A DNA stretch of 64,000 nt, from the NCBI GenBank assembly GCA_016710075.1, contig JADJLO010000006.1:112501-176500 (forward strand), in the 5' to 3' direction. This document shows positions 52,391 to 60,916 of the stretch, in pieces (position 1 is the stretch's first letter; each line of letters starts with the position of its first letter). A model generated the notes under the pieces. That model was not told where the DNA came from. It searched no databases and saw only the letters and a list, made by a program, of their open reading frames with translations. Origin of the DNA: Acidobacteriota bacterium (GTDB lineage Bacteria; Acidobacteriota; Blastocatellia; RBC074). The position numbers were made by a program, and so were the translations under genes.

Positions 52391-54539
52391 TTACTTGTAG
52401 AATCTCTCGCCTTTGGCTGCCATATCGCGCAGCAGCTTCGGAGGCGTGAAGCGCGGTCCATATTTTGCGGCCATCTGGTCGCACTCTTCGACGAATTTCG
52501 CCGTGCCGATAGTGTCTATCAGCGAAAGCGGTCCGCCGGTGTATGGAGGGAATCCAAGACCGAGCATGGCGCCGACGTCGCCGTCCGCCGGGTCGGTCAG
52601 CACTTTCTGTTCCATGCATTGAGCGGCATCGAGAGCCTGAGCGTAGAGCAATCGCTTCTTTACTTCTTCGACCGGTGGTTGTTCGGCTGCGGCAGGGAAG
52701 TGCCTCGTCAGATCAGGCCACAAAAACTTCTTCCCGCCTTCCGGGTATTCGTACATTCCGCGACCTGATTTTTTGCCGACGCGTTCCAGTTTTTCAAAGA
52801 AGAGGGTGATCACCTCATCGCCCGATGCCGCTTTGTAGGCTGATCCGAGATCCTTCTTCGTCTGTTCCCGAATGTGATAGCTCAGATCGATGCTTACTTC
52901 ATCGAGCAGCGCCAGCGGCCCTACCGGCATCCCGGCCATGCGGGCGCCGTTTTCGATCAGCGCCGGTGTGACGCCGTCGAGCAGCATGGTAGTGCCTTCG
53001 TTGATATACGCTCCGCAGAAGCGGCTGGTATAGAACCCCCGGCTGTCATTGACGACAATTGGAGTCTTTTTGATCTGCTGGACAAAATCCATGGCTTTAG
53101 CCAGTGTTTCGTCAGAGGTCAGTTTGCCGCGGATGATTTCGACCAGCGGCATCCTGTCAACGGGTGAGAAGAAATGAAGCCCGATGAATTGCGCGGGTCT
53201 GCTGCTTGCCTCGGCCAGACCGGTGATCGGCAGAGTCGATGTGTTCGATGCATAGATCGCCGTCGCCGGGATAACTGCTTCTGTTTTGCGCGTCACGTCT
53301 GCCTTGATTTCGCGGTTTTCAAAAACGGCTTCGATGATCAGGTCGCAGTTGGCAAGATCGGCGTAATCCGCCGTAGGTTTGATCAGCGACAGGACGGCGG
53401 CGGCTTTCTCCTGCGTCGTCCGGCCTTTTTTGATGCGGTTTGCCAGAAGGCTTTCGCTGTATGCCTTGCCCTTCTCGGCGAACTTCAATTCACGGTCGAG
53501 CAGCACGACTTCGATGCCGACCAATGCCGCCACATAGGCCAGTCCGGCGCCCATCATTCCGGCGCCGAGCACTCCCAGCTTTTTAACCTGCAATTTGTCG
53601 TAACCTTTGGGTCGACGCGCCAGCTTGTCCGCTGCGCCCTTGTTGACAAAGACCGTGCGGATCATGTTTCGTGCGACCGGATCGAGAAGCAGTTTTGTGA
53701 AATATCGCTGTTCGATTCTCAGGCCGGCATCAATCGGCACCTGCAGCCCTTCGTAAACGCAAGACATGATAGCCTGCGGCGCGGGGTAGTTGTGAAAAGT
53801 CTCTTTCTGCATGAGGGATGCTCCGACCATGAACGTTTCGATGAAGCGTGGATCGAACTGACCGGCGCCTCCCGGCACTTTGAACCCTTTCTTGTCCCAG
53901 GGTTGCTCCGGGTCGGGCGATTCCAGAAGCCAGCGTTTGGCCTCGGCCAGAAGTTCGCCCGCCGGCACGACCTTGTGGATGATGCCTTTTTCGAGAGCCT
54001 GCTGCGGCTTCAAATGGGTACCCTGCATCATCAACTGCAGCGCTTCGCGCGCGCCCGCAAGGCGCGGCAATCGCTGTGTCCCGCCGCCGCCCGGAAAAAG
54101 GCCGACAAGCACTTCCGGTAACCCGAGTGAACTGCCCGGTACATCAGCCGCCACTCGGTAATGGCAGGCCAGACAGATCTCCAGACCTCCACCCAAAGCA
54201 GTACCGTTGATCGCCGCCACAAATGGCTTGCCGCAGGTCTCCATCTTCCGCGTCAGCCCGACAAAACTCATCGCCGTTTTTGTACAACGCCTCGGCATCG
54301 TGCGCTGCAAACAGCTCGCTGACACCCTTCAAATCGGCTCCGGCCATAAATGACGATTTGCCGGACGTCAGGATCGCACCCTTGACCGCCGGATCGCTTG
54401 CGACCTTTTCAACCGATGCTGCAAGGTCTTCCAGAAACTGGCGCGTGATGACATTCATCGGCCGGTCTTTCAAATCTATGGTCAAAGTGGCAATGCCGTC
54501 GCCGTCAACCTGGTAATTAATTGTCTCAGTCATCTCCAT
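52391..54539 (-). CDS. FadB-like enoyl-CoA hydratase / 3-hydroxyacyl-CoA dehydrogenase, one frameshift
   Basis: ATG 54539 (MEMTETINYQVDGDGIATL). One extra base in a T-run (plus-strand A-run at 54262-54266) shifts the frame between YKNGDEF and VGLTRKMETCGKPF. The restored length is about 716 residues. The N-terminal crotonase domain has the oxyanion-hole segments SSFMAGADLKGVSELF and NGTALGGGLEICLACHYRVA, and SLGLPEVLVGLFPGGGGTQR. The dehydrogenase domain starts VKKLGVLGAGMMGAGLAYVA (NAD-binding GxGxMG), with LIIEAVFEN, SNTSTLPITGLA and HFFSPVDRMPLVEII. It performs two steps of beta-oxidation. The thiolase gene lies 145 bases downstream on the same strand, across a hairpin. Confidence 0.92.
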
Positions 54540-54570
54540 ATCTCCAAATAACTTTAATGAGTTTTTAGTT

Positions 54571-54675
54571 TATGAGTTTAAATTTTAAAGATCGTGTAAC
54601 CTGGTATTTGAGGTGAAAGAGCCATCCAGGAGCGAATCTTTTCTTTAAACTTTCAACCTTGAACTTTAAACTCTT
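54571..54675. repeat. Hairpin element, ACTTTAAAC family
   Basis: GAGTTTAAATTTTAAAG (54571-54587) can pair with CTTTAAACTTTCAACC and TTGAACTTTAAACTC (54643-54674), followed by TTTTTTT. It lies between the fadB-like and thiolase genes and resembles the element at 25078-25282. Confidence 0.55.
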
Positions 54676-54683
54676 TTTTTATA

Positions 54684-55886
54684 TTAGCTCGACGATTGTG
54701 GCAGTTCCCATCTGCCGCCGACGCACAGAGTCGCCAGACCAGTGGCCGCGCCGCGCCGTTCCATTTCGTCGATGAGCGTGCCCAGAATCATCGCCCCGGT
54801 TGCGCCAAGGGGATGCCCCATGGCAATGGCGCCGCCGTTGACGTTGATCTTGTCGTGGGGAATGCCCAGAGCCTGCATGTAGCGCAGCACCACGGCCGCG
54901 AATGCCTCGTTCAGCTCGTAGAGTTCGATATCCTTTGTCGTCATTCCCGCGCGCTTCAAGGCTTTTTCAGTCGCCGGTGCGGGGCCGGTCAGCATGATTG
55001 TCGGTTCCGATCCAATTGAGGCGAAGGCGCGGATCCTCGCGCGGGCTTTGAGGCCCAGCTTCTCGCCGATCTCCCTGCTGCCGACCAGCACGGCTGCCGC
55101 GCCATCTACGATTCCACTCGAATTGCCTGCGTGATGAACGTGGTTGATGCGTTCGACTTCGGGGTAACGCTGAATGGCGACGGCGTCAAAACCCGCCTGT
55201 TCGCCAGGAATGGTGAACGCCGGATTGAGCTTCGCCAGATCTTCCATCGTCGTGCCTGGTCGCATGTATTCGTCATTATCGAGCACCGTCAGCCCTATCT
55301 GATCCTTCACCGGCACGATCGAACGTTTGAAATAGCAGCTGTCCCATGCATGTTTTGCGCGGCGCTGGCTTTCGACCGAGTAAGCGTCCACGTCTTCGCG
55401 CGAAAAGCCGTACTTCGTTGCCACCAGATCGGCGCTGATTCCCTGAGGAACAAAATACATCTTCGCGGCGATTGCCGGATCCATCATCATCGCGCCTCCG
55501 TCGGCACCCATCGGCACACGCGACATCGATTCGACTCCTCCGCCGATAGCCAGATCAGACTGCCCTGACATCACCTGTGCGGCGGCAGTGTTGACCGCCT
55601 CAAGCCCTGATGCGCAAAACCGGTTGAGCTGCTTGCCCGGGACATTTTCTGAATAGTCGGCATTGAGTGCCGCCATTCGCGCAATGTCGGCGCCCTGCTC
55701 GCCGACTGGCATGACGCAGCCCAGAACCACGTCGTCTACATAACTGGTGTCGAGATTATTGCGGTCGCGGATGGCTTGCAGGACCTGTGTCGCCAGTTCG
55801 ATCGGTCGAACTTCGTGAAGACTCCCGTTCGATCGTCCCCGCCCTCGCGGCGTGCGCACTGCGTCGTATATATATGCTTCAGTCAT
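54684..55886 (-). CDS. Thiolase (acetyl-CoA C-acyltransferase)
   Basis: 400 residues, intact. The acyl-accepting cysteine is in LNRFCASGLEAVNTAAAQVM near residue 88; other family landmarks are VDAYSVESQRRAKHAW, GNSSGIVDGAAAVLVGS, ELNEAFAAVVLRYM, INVNGGAIAMGHPLGATGA (catalytic His) and the last cysteine in ATLCVGGRWELPQ. The final motif is CVGG followed by RW instead of the more usual glycine-rich run, a mild deviation. It cleaves 3-ketoacyl-CoA with CoA, completing the cycle with the neighbouring FadB-like enzyme. Confidence 0.93.
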   Translation of the reverse strand: MTEAYIYDAVRTPRGRGRSNGSLHEVRPIELATQVLQAIRDRNNLDTSYVDDVVLGCVMPVGEQGADIARMAALNADYSENVPGKQLNRFCASGLEAVNTAAAQVMSGQSDLAIGGGVESMSRVPMGADGGAMMMDPAIAAKMYFVPQGISADLVATKYGFSREDVDAYSVESQRRAKHAWDSCYFKRSIVPVKDQIGLTVLDNDEYMRPGTTMEDLAKLNPAFTIPGEQAGFDAVAIQRYPEVERINHVHHAGNSSGIVDGAAAVLVGSREIGEKLGLKARARIRAFASIGSEPTIMLTGPAPATEKALKRAGMTTKDIELYELNEAFAAVVLRYMQALGIPHDKINVNGGAIAMGHPLGATGAMILGTLIDEMERRGAATGLATLCVGGRWELPQSSS

Positions 55887-55935
55887 TGATGATTTCCTTG
55901 TTTTTAGTTACTGCTCAGCCTGGTCTTTAGTATTT

Positions 55936-56129
55936 GATGGATTTCGTGAAAGTAAAGGTATTTTTCATCGCCACGCCAAATGGCCAAAACGCAAGATTGA
56001 TAGCCGGTTGGCCTGACCTCTGATTTCAGCCGGTTTTTAAAAGTAAATTATGAATCAGTCCCGAAATCCTCTTGGCTTCTTGGCCTCTTGGCGTTCTGGC
56101 GATGAAAATACCTTTATTTTCACGAAATC
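55936..56129. repeat. Inverted-repeat element (TGGCGATGAAAATACCTTT family)
   Basis: The left arm (55936-55970) and right arm (56096-56129; TGGCGATGAAAATACCTTT) are inverted repeats over about 34 bases with one mismatch and one indel. Weaker pairing continues inward (ACGCCAAATGGCCAAAACGC with GCTTCTTGGCCTCTTGGCGT). No gene is visible. The element lies in the 366-base gap between the CaiB-like gene's stop and the thiolase gene's start. Confidence 0.7.
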
Positions 56130-56252
56130 CGCCCTGGGTAAGTACTTTCGTTGCTACGGCATCCCGGAGTAATGCCCGGATTTCAGCCGGTGACTTCGTC
56201 ATTGAAAACTGTTCGAATTCTCTCCGGCGCCCCGGCAGAGGCGCCGGAGTAT

Positions 56253-57353
56253 TTATTGCAACGAGGCTATCTCTTCGGGGCCCAAACCCCAGTCGCGCAG
56301 CAGATCCGCTGATATCTTCCTGCTGCCTGAAATCTCAGGCAAAGTGCGGCTGAAACGCGGTGCAGGCGCCGGCTGCATGACACCGTCAATCTCGATAAAT
56401 GTAGCGCGAGCGGCGTTGTGCGGGTGTCGCGGAGCTTCGTCCAGATCAAGCACCGGAGCAAAGCAGATATCCGTCCCCTCCATCAGCGCGCACCATTCGT
56501 CGCGCGTTTTGGTTTTAATGACGGCAGCCAGGCGCTCTTTCCAATCCGGCCAGCGCGCCTTGTCCAGGTAGGTGCCGGGCGACTGATCGTCAAGGCCGGT
56601 CTTTTCGAGCAGCATCGCGTAGAACTGAGGCTCGATGGAGCCGATCGAGACATATTTGCCGTCGGAGCATTCATAGGTGTCGTAAAAATGAGCGCCGCCG
56701 TCCAGCATATTGGTTCCGCGCTCATTGCTCCAGGTACCCATCGCCTTGAGGCCATAGATGATCGCCATCAGCGTCGCCGAACCATCGGTCATAGCGGCAT
56801 CGACGACTTGTCCTTTGCCGGACTGCCTGGCTTCAAGCAGCGCGCAGACGATGCCAAATGCCAGCATCATGCCGCCACCGCCGAAATCCCCAACCAGATT
56901 GAGCGGAGGCACCGGCTTGCCATTGCGATTGCCGATCGCGTGCAATACGCCGCTCAGACTGATGTAGTTGATGTCGTGCCCTGCAGCTTGAGCCATCGGC
57001 CCTGCCTGACCCCAGCCTGTCATTCGACCATAGACCAGTCGCGGATGGCGCGCGAAGCACACCTCAGGCCCCAGTCCCAGCTTTTCCATGATTCCGGGTC
57101 GAAATCCCTCGATCAACGCATCGGCCTTTCCGATAAGTTTGAGCACCGTTTCAACACCTTCCGGCGTTTTCAAATCAACCCCGATCGACGGGCGCCCTCG
57201 CAGCAGTACATTGTATTTGCCGCGCGGATCCTTCGCCCCTTTGCGATCCACCCGAATGATCTCGGCTCCCATATCCGCCAGCATCATCGCGCAAAACGGC
57301 CCCGGGCCTATCCCTGCGAACTCAACGATTCGAATTCCTTTGAGTGGTCCCAA
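56253..57353 (-). CDS. CaiB/BaiF family CoA transferase (alpha-methylacyl-CoA racemase-like)
   Basis: 366 residues, intact. It starts MGPLKGIRIVEFAGIGPGPF, the racemase-type N-terminus. Further family signs are MLADMGAEIIRVDRKGAKDP, LIEGFRPGIMEKLGLGPEV, VYGRMTGWGQAGPMAQAAGH, DINYISLSGVL and VVDAAMTDGSA with the catalytic aspartate. The MAQAAGHDINY segment is typical of alpha-methylacyl-CoA racemase. It epimerises 2-methyl-branched acyl-CoA or transfers CoA. With the FadB-like and thiolase genes downstream and a phytanoyl-CoA dioxygenase-like gene at 34.5 kb, breakdown of branched-chain lipids is plausible but inferred. Confidence 0.9.
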   Translation of the reverse strand: MGPLKGIRIVEFAGIGPGPFCAMMLADMGAEIIRVDRKGAKDPRGKYNVLLRGRPSIGVDLKTPEGVETVLKLIGKADALIEGFRPGIMEKLGLGPEVCFARHPRLVYGRMTGWGQAGPMAQAAGHDINYISLSGVLHAIGNRNGKPVPPLNLVGDFGGGGMMLAFGIVCALLEARQSGKGQVVDAAMTDGSATLMAIIYGLKAMGTWSNERGTNMLDGGAHFYDTYECSDGKYVSIGSIEPQFYAMLLEKTGLDDQSPGTYLDKARWPDWKERLAAVIKTKTRDEWCALMEGTDICFAPVLDLDEAPRHPHNAARATFIEIDGVMQPAPAPRFSRTLPEISGSRKISADLLRDWGLGPEEIASLQ

Positions 57354-57505
57354 CGGTTGCTCCTTTTTTTGTTCCGGTCAGTCTAACTAACTGTTCAATT
57401 GAAAATATAAGTCCTGCAAGAATGAAAGTATCCGTCAGATCGCAATCAACAATCAAGAATGAATCTTGATTGAACTTTATTGCCGTGAGTGGCCGGCAAA
57501 GCAGC

Positions 57506-57554
57506 TTGACAGTCTGTTTACCGCTGCATTATAAGTTTAACCGGCCGGTCGGTT
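57506..57554 (+). promoter_or_regulatory. Sigma-70-type promoter with overlapping ACCG...CGGT operator
   Basis: TTGACA (57506-57511), a 17-base spacer and TTATAA (57529-57534) make a good promoter. Four bases further comes AACCGGCCGGTCGGTT (57539-57554), a palindrome with one mismatched pair covering the expected start of transcription. Such ACCGRCCGGTCGGT sites are typical of TetR-family repressors. The quinoprotein gene starts 146 bases downstream. A site of the same layout lies before the DUF3604 gene at 60.9 kb. Confidence 0.6.
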
Positions 57555-57700
57555 ATCGAGGTTGGCCGTTTCCTTCCCAAATAATCAGAGAAAAAATAAA
57601 TATCAGGCAGGCAATTGCGGCGGTGACACAGATCTGATTTAGAAGAATAATGACGGACAATTGCCAGGTATGCGCACCCACGTAGTGAGGAGGAATTACC

Positions 57701-59650
57701 ATGTTCATGTTGAAGTTGCGGCAATTGTTGAACGCTCAACGTTGGCAAACAGTGATTGTGCTCCTGCTGGCAGGTCTGGTTGCAGGTTCGCTTCTCGCCA
57801 CTGCTCGTTCGGCCGGCTCAATCGGCGAATGGCCGGCATATGGCGGAGATAATCGCTCAGGCAAATATTCGCGGCTCGATCAAATCAATCAGCAGAATGT
57901 GCAGCGTTTGCAGGTCGCGTGGAAATGGGAATCGCCCGATGGCGCAGTTCTCAAGCAACATCCTGATTTGCGTCCGGGTGAATTCCAGGTGACGCCCTTG
58001 ATGATTGGCGGCGTGCTTTACACCAGCACGGCGATGTCGCAGGTGGCGGCGATCGAGGCTGCGACTGGTCGCACGAAATGGGTCTTCGATCCGGAGACGT
58101 GGCGCGTGAAATCACCAACCATCAAAGGCTTCATGCATCGCGGGGTGGCTTATTGGAGCGCCGGGAGCGAAGCCAGGATATTCATCGCAACCGGCGACAG
58201 TCGACTGATCGCGCTGGATGCTGAGACCGGGAAGAAGCTCACGCAGTTTGGCGAAAATGGTGAAGTCAATCTGCGCAAAATTGGCCTCTATCGAGAGATC
58301 ACGGGGCCTGCGGATCTCTACGGTCACACATCGCCGCCGCTGGTGTGTCGCGATGTGGTGATCGTCGGCAGCTATATCAAAGACCGCACCAATACACGCC
58401 AGATGCCGCCGGGAGATGTGCGCGGTTTTGACGCGCGCACCGGCAAACTGCTCTGGACATTTCATACAGTGCCCCAAAAGGGCGAGTTCGGGAATGAGAC
58501 GTGGCTCAACGATTCGTGGAAGTACACCGGCAGTACGAACGTTTGGGCGCCGATGAGCGCCGATGATGAACTGGGCTATGTTTACCTGCCGGTGAGCACG
58601 CCGACCAACAACTTCTTTGGCGGCGAGCGGCCCGGCGACGGCTTGTTCGGCGACAGCCTGGTCTGTCTGGAAGCGAAGACCGGCAAGCGGGTGTGGCATT
58701 TTCAAATGATCCATCATGGCATTTGGGATTATGACAACCCGGCCGCGCCGAATCTGATCGATATCAAGGTCAATGGCCGCCCCGTCAAAGCCGTGGCGCA
58801 GGTTACAAAACAGGGTTTCTGTTATGTTTTTGACCGTGTGACGGGCAAACCGATCTGGCCGATTGTCGAACGCCCTGTGCCGCAGTCTCAAATTGACGGT
58901 GAGCGAACCTCGCCCACACAGCCATTTCCAACGAAGCCGCCGGCCTTCGACCGGCAGGGTGTGACCGTTGACGATCTGATTGATTTTACGCCGGAGCTGC
59001 GCGCCGAAGCCCTCGAGATACTGAAGAAATACGAATACGGACCGCTCTACACGCCGCCGGGGAAAACCCCTGTGATATTCATGCCCGGTGTGCTGGGTGG
59101 CGCGAACTGGAATGGCGCGGCATTTGACCCTGAAACCGGAATGCTCTACGTGCCGTCAACCACGCTGCCGCTGGCGCTCGGCCTTGGGCCGAGTGCCGGC
59201 GGTGAATCCGATTTTTCCGCTGAAATCGCGGGTGGCGGACTCATCTCGGGCCCGCGCGGGTTGCCGTTATTCAAGCCTCCCTACGGACGCATCCCGGCTA
59301 TTGATCTCAATCGTGGCGAAATTCGCTGGATGACGCCGGTGGGTGATGGGCCGCGAAATAATGCGGCCATCAAACATCTCAATCTCGGCCCGTTGGGTTC
59401 GATGGGGCGCATCGCTACGCTATTGACCAAAACGTTGCTCTTCGCGGGCGAGGGGCCGCAGGGTCCATCCTCCGCCCCGGTCTTCCGCGCATTCGACAAA
59501 GCGACCGGCAAAGTGGTGTGGGAATACACGCTTGAGGCACACGTTCTGGGAGCCCCGATGACCTATCTGGCCGGCGGCAAGCAATACATCGTCGTGTCTT
59601 CCGGTTATCAGAAGTGGCCGCATCAACTGGTGGCTTTCAGCCTGCCTTGA
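57701..59650 (+). CDS. PQQ-dependent dehydrogenase-like quinoprotein
   Basis: 649 residues, intact; ATG 57701 follows GAGGAGG. A signal anchor (TVIVLLLAGLVAGSLLATA) is followed by an eight-bladed PQQ propeller: EWPAYGGDNRSGKYSRLDQI, NVQRLQVAWKW, TPLMIGGVLYTSTAMSQVAA, TGDSRLIALDAETGKKL, FQMIHHGIWDYDNPAAP (conserved PQQ-site Asp), and VLGGANWNGAAFDPETGMLY. It resembles the soluble part of quinoprotein glucose or quinate dehydrogenases. No haem C motif (CxxCH) is present, so electrons must leave through another carrier. It oxidises an alcohol or sugar in the periplasm. The EthD-like gene starts 35 bases after its stop. Confidence 0.9.
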   Translation: MFMLKLRQLLNAQRWQTVIVLLLAGLVAGSLLATARSAGSIGEWPAYGGDNRSGKYSRLDQINQQNVQRLQVAWKWESPDGAVLKQHPDLRPGEFQVTPLMIGGVLYTSTAMSQVAAIEAATGRTKWVFDPETWRVKSPTIKGFMHRGVAYWSAGSEARIFIATGDSRLIALDAETGKKLTQFGENGEVNLRKIGLYREITGPADLYGHTSPPLVCRDVVIVGSYIKDRTNTRQMPPGDVRGFDARTGKLLWTFHTVPQKGEFGNETWLNDSWKYTGSTNVWAPMSADDELGYVYLPVSTPTNNFFGGERPGDGLFGDSLVCLEAKTGKRVWHFQMIHHGIWDYDNPAAPNLIDIKVNGRPVKAVAQVTKQGFCYVFDRVTGKPIWPIVERPVPQSQIDGERTSPTQPFPTKPPAFDRQGVTVDDLIDFTPELRAEALEILKKYEYGPLYTPPGKTPVIFMPGVLGGANWNGAAFDPETGMLYVPSTTLPLALGLGPSAGGESDFSAEIAGGGLISGPRGLPLFKPPYGRIPAIDLNRGEIRWMTPVGDGPRNNAAIKHLNLGPLGSMGRIATLLTKTLLFAGEGPQGPSSAPVFRAFDKATGKVVWEYTLEAHVLGAPMTYLAGGKQYIVVSSGYQKWPHQLVAFSLP

Positions 59651-59685
59651 GCAGAATTGGTCATTTATCAAAGAGAGGCGAAATC

Positions 59686-60573
59686 ATGAAAATCGAATCC
59701 ATTACCCGTGCGATCCTGACAGGCGCGGGGCTGGTCTTGCTGTTGATGACTGCGCCGGCTTTGCGCGCGCAATCGCAAGGCAGCTCGGCGCAGTCGGCGG
59801 GACAGACGAAACCTGTCGAGACAGGACGCAAGATTGATCCGGAAAAGACCGGGCCTATTCGACATTACATTATGATTGATCTGTTGAACGGCGCTGATCT
59901 GCTCATGCTCGACCGATGGTATATGACCTATCACGCGCGGGAGACGCTCGCACGGACACAACATCGACAGACTAAGTACACGACATCCCGCACCTACACG
60001 CTGCCGCCGGAAGAAGCGAAAGCGATGAACATGTGGCAGGGGCGGATGTCCGAGATCGGGTTTGCCAACCTCGCCGAATTTGACAAAGGCTGGGTGAATA
60101 TTGCGGAGGAAAGAAAGAAGATCACCATGCCGTCGCCGGAGCTTCTCGGTAATTTCCGCAGCGAAACGGTCACGATCCCGCTCAAACCCGATGAGATCTT
60201 CGTCGACAATCCTACACCTGACAAAGCGACGCCCTACTTCCGCTGGATATTCTTCTATGATTATCCAACGGGCGTAAGCCCGGAGGCGGGAGAGAAGTGG
60301 TTTCATGAGGTCTTTGCCAAAGAACTTGCGACGCGCCCCGGGGTCAGGCGTTTCGTTACCTTTCGTTCGGTGCGCGGGACGCAGAAGTGGAATCGCGTCG
60401 CTGAACTCTGGTTCGACTCGCATAACGATTGGAAGAAGGCCGTTTTTGATCGCCGCAGTGAATTTACGAAGCCGTCGTGGGGAGGCGAGTTCCCCTTCAT
60501 GAAGTTTCAATCAACGTTCATCGGTGAGAGGCCCGATGTTGACTTCCTGACCGAAAAGCAGGCTATTCCCTAG
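59686..60573 (+). CDS. Secreted EthD-like dimeric alpha-beta barrel protein
   Basis: ATG 59686, with AAGAGAGGC upstream, gives a signal peptide (ILTGAGLVLLLMTAPALRAQ). 295 residues. Two ferredoxin-like halves are visible. The first is PIRHYIMIDLLNGADLLMLD and RWYMTYHARETL. The second is YFRWIFFYDYPTGVSPEAGE, FHEVFAKELATRPGVRRFV and ELWFDSHNDWKKAVFDRRSE. This spacing of FYDYP...GE.WF...ELA..PGV is that of the EthD superfamily, here exported, which is unusual since most members are cytoplasmic. Function unknown; it is between a quinoprotein and a DUF3604 gene and may handle the same substrate. Confidence 0.75.
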   Translation: MKIESITRAILTGAGLVLLLMTAPALRAQSQGSSAQSAGQTKPVETGRKIDPEKTGPIRHYIMIDLLNGADLLMLDRWYMTYHARETLARTQHRQTKYTTSRTYTLPPEEAKAMNMWQGRMSEIGFANLAEFDKGWVNIAEERKKITMPSPELLGNFRSETVTIPLKPDEIFVDNPTPDKATPYFRWIFFYDYPTGVSPEAGEKWFHEVFAKELATRPGVRRFVTFRSVRGTQKWNRVAELWFDSHNDWKKAVFDRRSEFTKPSWGGEFPFMKFQSTFIGERPDVDFLTEKQAIP

Positions 60574-60740
60574 CCTATCCCACTGATGGGGCCATCGGTC
60601 CGGTCGCTCCAGCGCTCGCCCCTCTGAAAGTTCGGACGAGTTACGATCCGCGCCGGATTGTTGAACACCTTTGCAGGCAGCAACTGCTGAGCAGATGACA
60701 AAAAATAAATTGATTAGATGAGAGTTCTTCAGGCTGTCAA

Positions 60741-60784
60741 TTGACGACGAATGTGCAGAAGTCTTATCTTACCGACTGTTCGGT
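60741..60784 (+). promoter_or_regulatory. Sigma-70-type promoter with downstream ACCG...CGGT operator
   Basis: TTGACG (60741-60746), a 17-base spacer and TTATCT (60764-60769) are followed one base later by ACCGACTGTTCGGT (60771-60784), inverted over five outer base pairs. It agrees at 11 of 14 positions with ACCGGCCGGTCGGT at 57540-57553 and has the same layout. It precedes the DUF3604 gene. Confidence 0.55.
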
Positions 60785-60916
60785 CTGAATTAATCCTGCC
60801 AATTGAATCAAATAATGGAGTGCAGTTCGTTCGATGATGAATTGCCCGGGAGCACTTGCCGAGTAGTTGACGTCCGGGTCATTGTGAATGACCCGATTTG
60901 CGAATGGAGATCAATG

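Noticed and set aside
53174..54121. Plus-strand frame of 315 residues
   Set aside because: Antisense to the dehydrogenase and hydratase parts of the FadB-like gene, whose motifs are unmistakable.
56418..57386. Plus-strand frame of 322 residues
   Set aside because: Antisense to the CaiB-like CoA transferase gene.
57518..57748. Small minus-strand gene of 76 residues
   Set aside because: It overlaps the promoter, operator and start of the quinoprotein gene and shows no ribosome site or domain.
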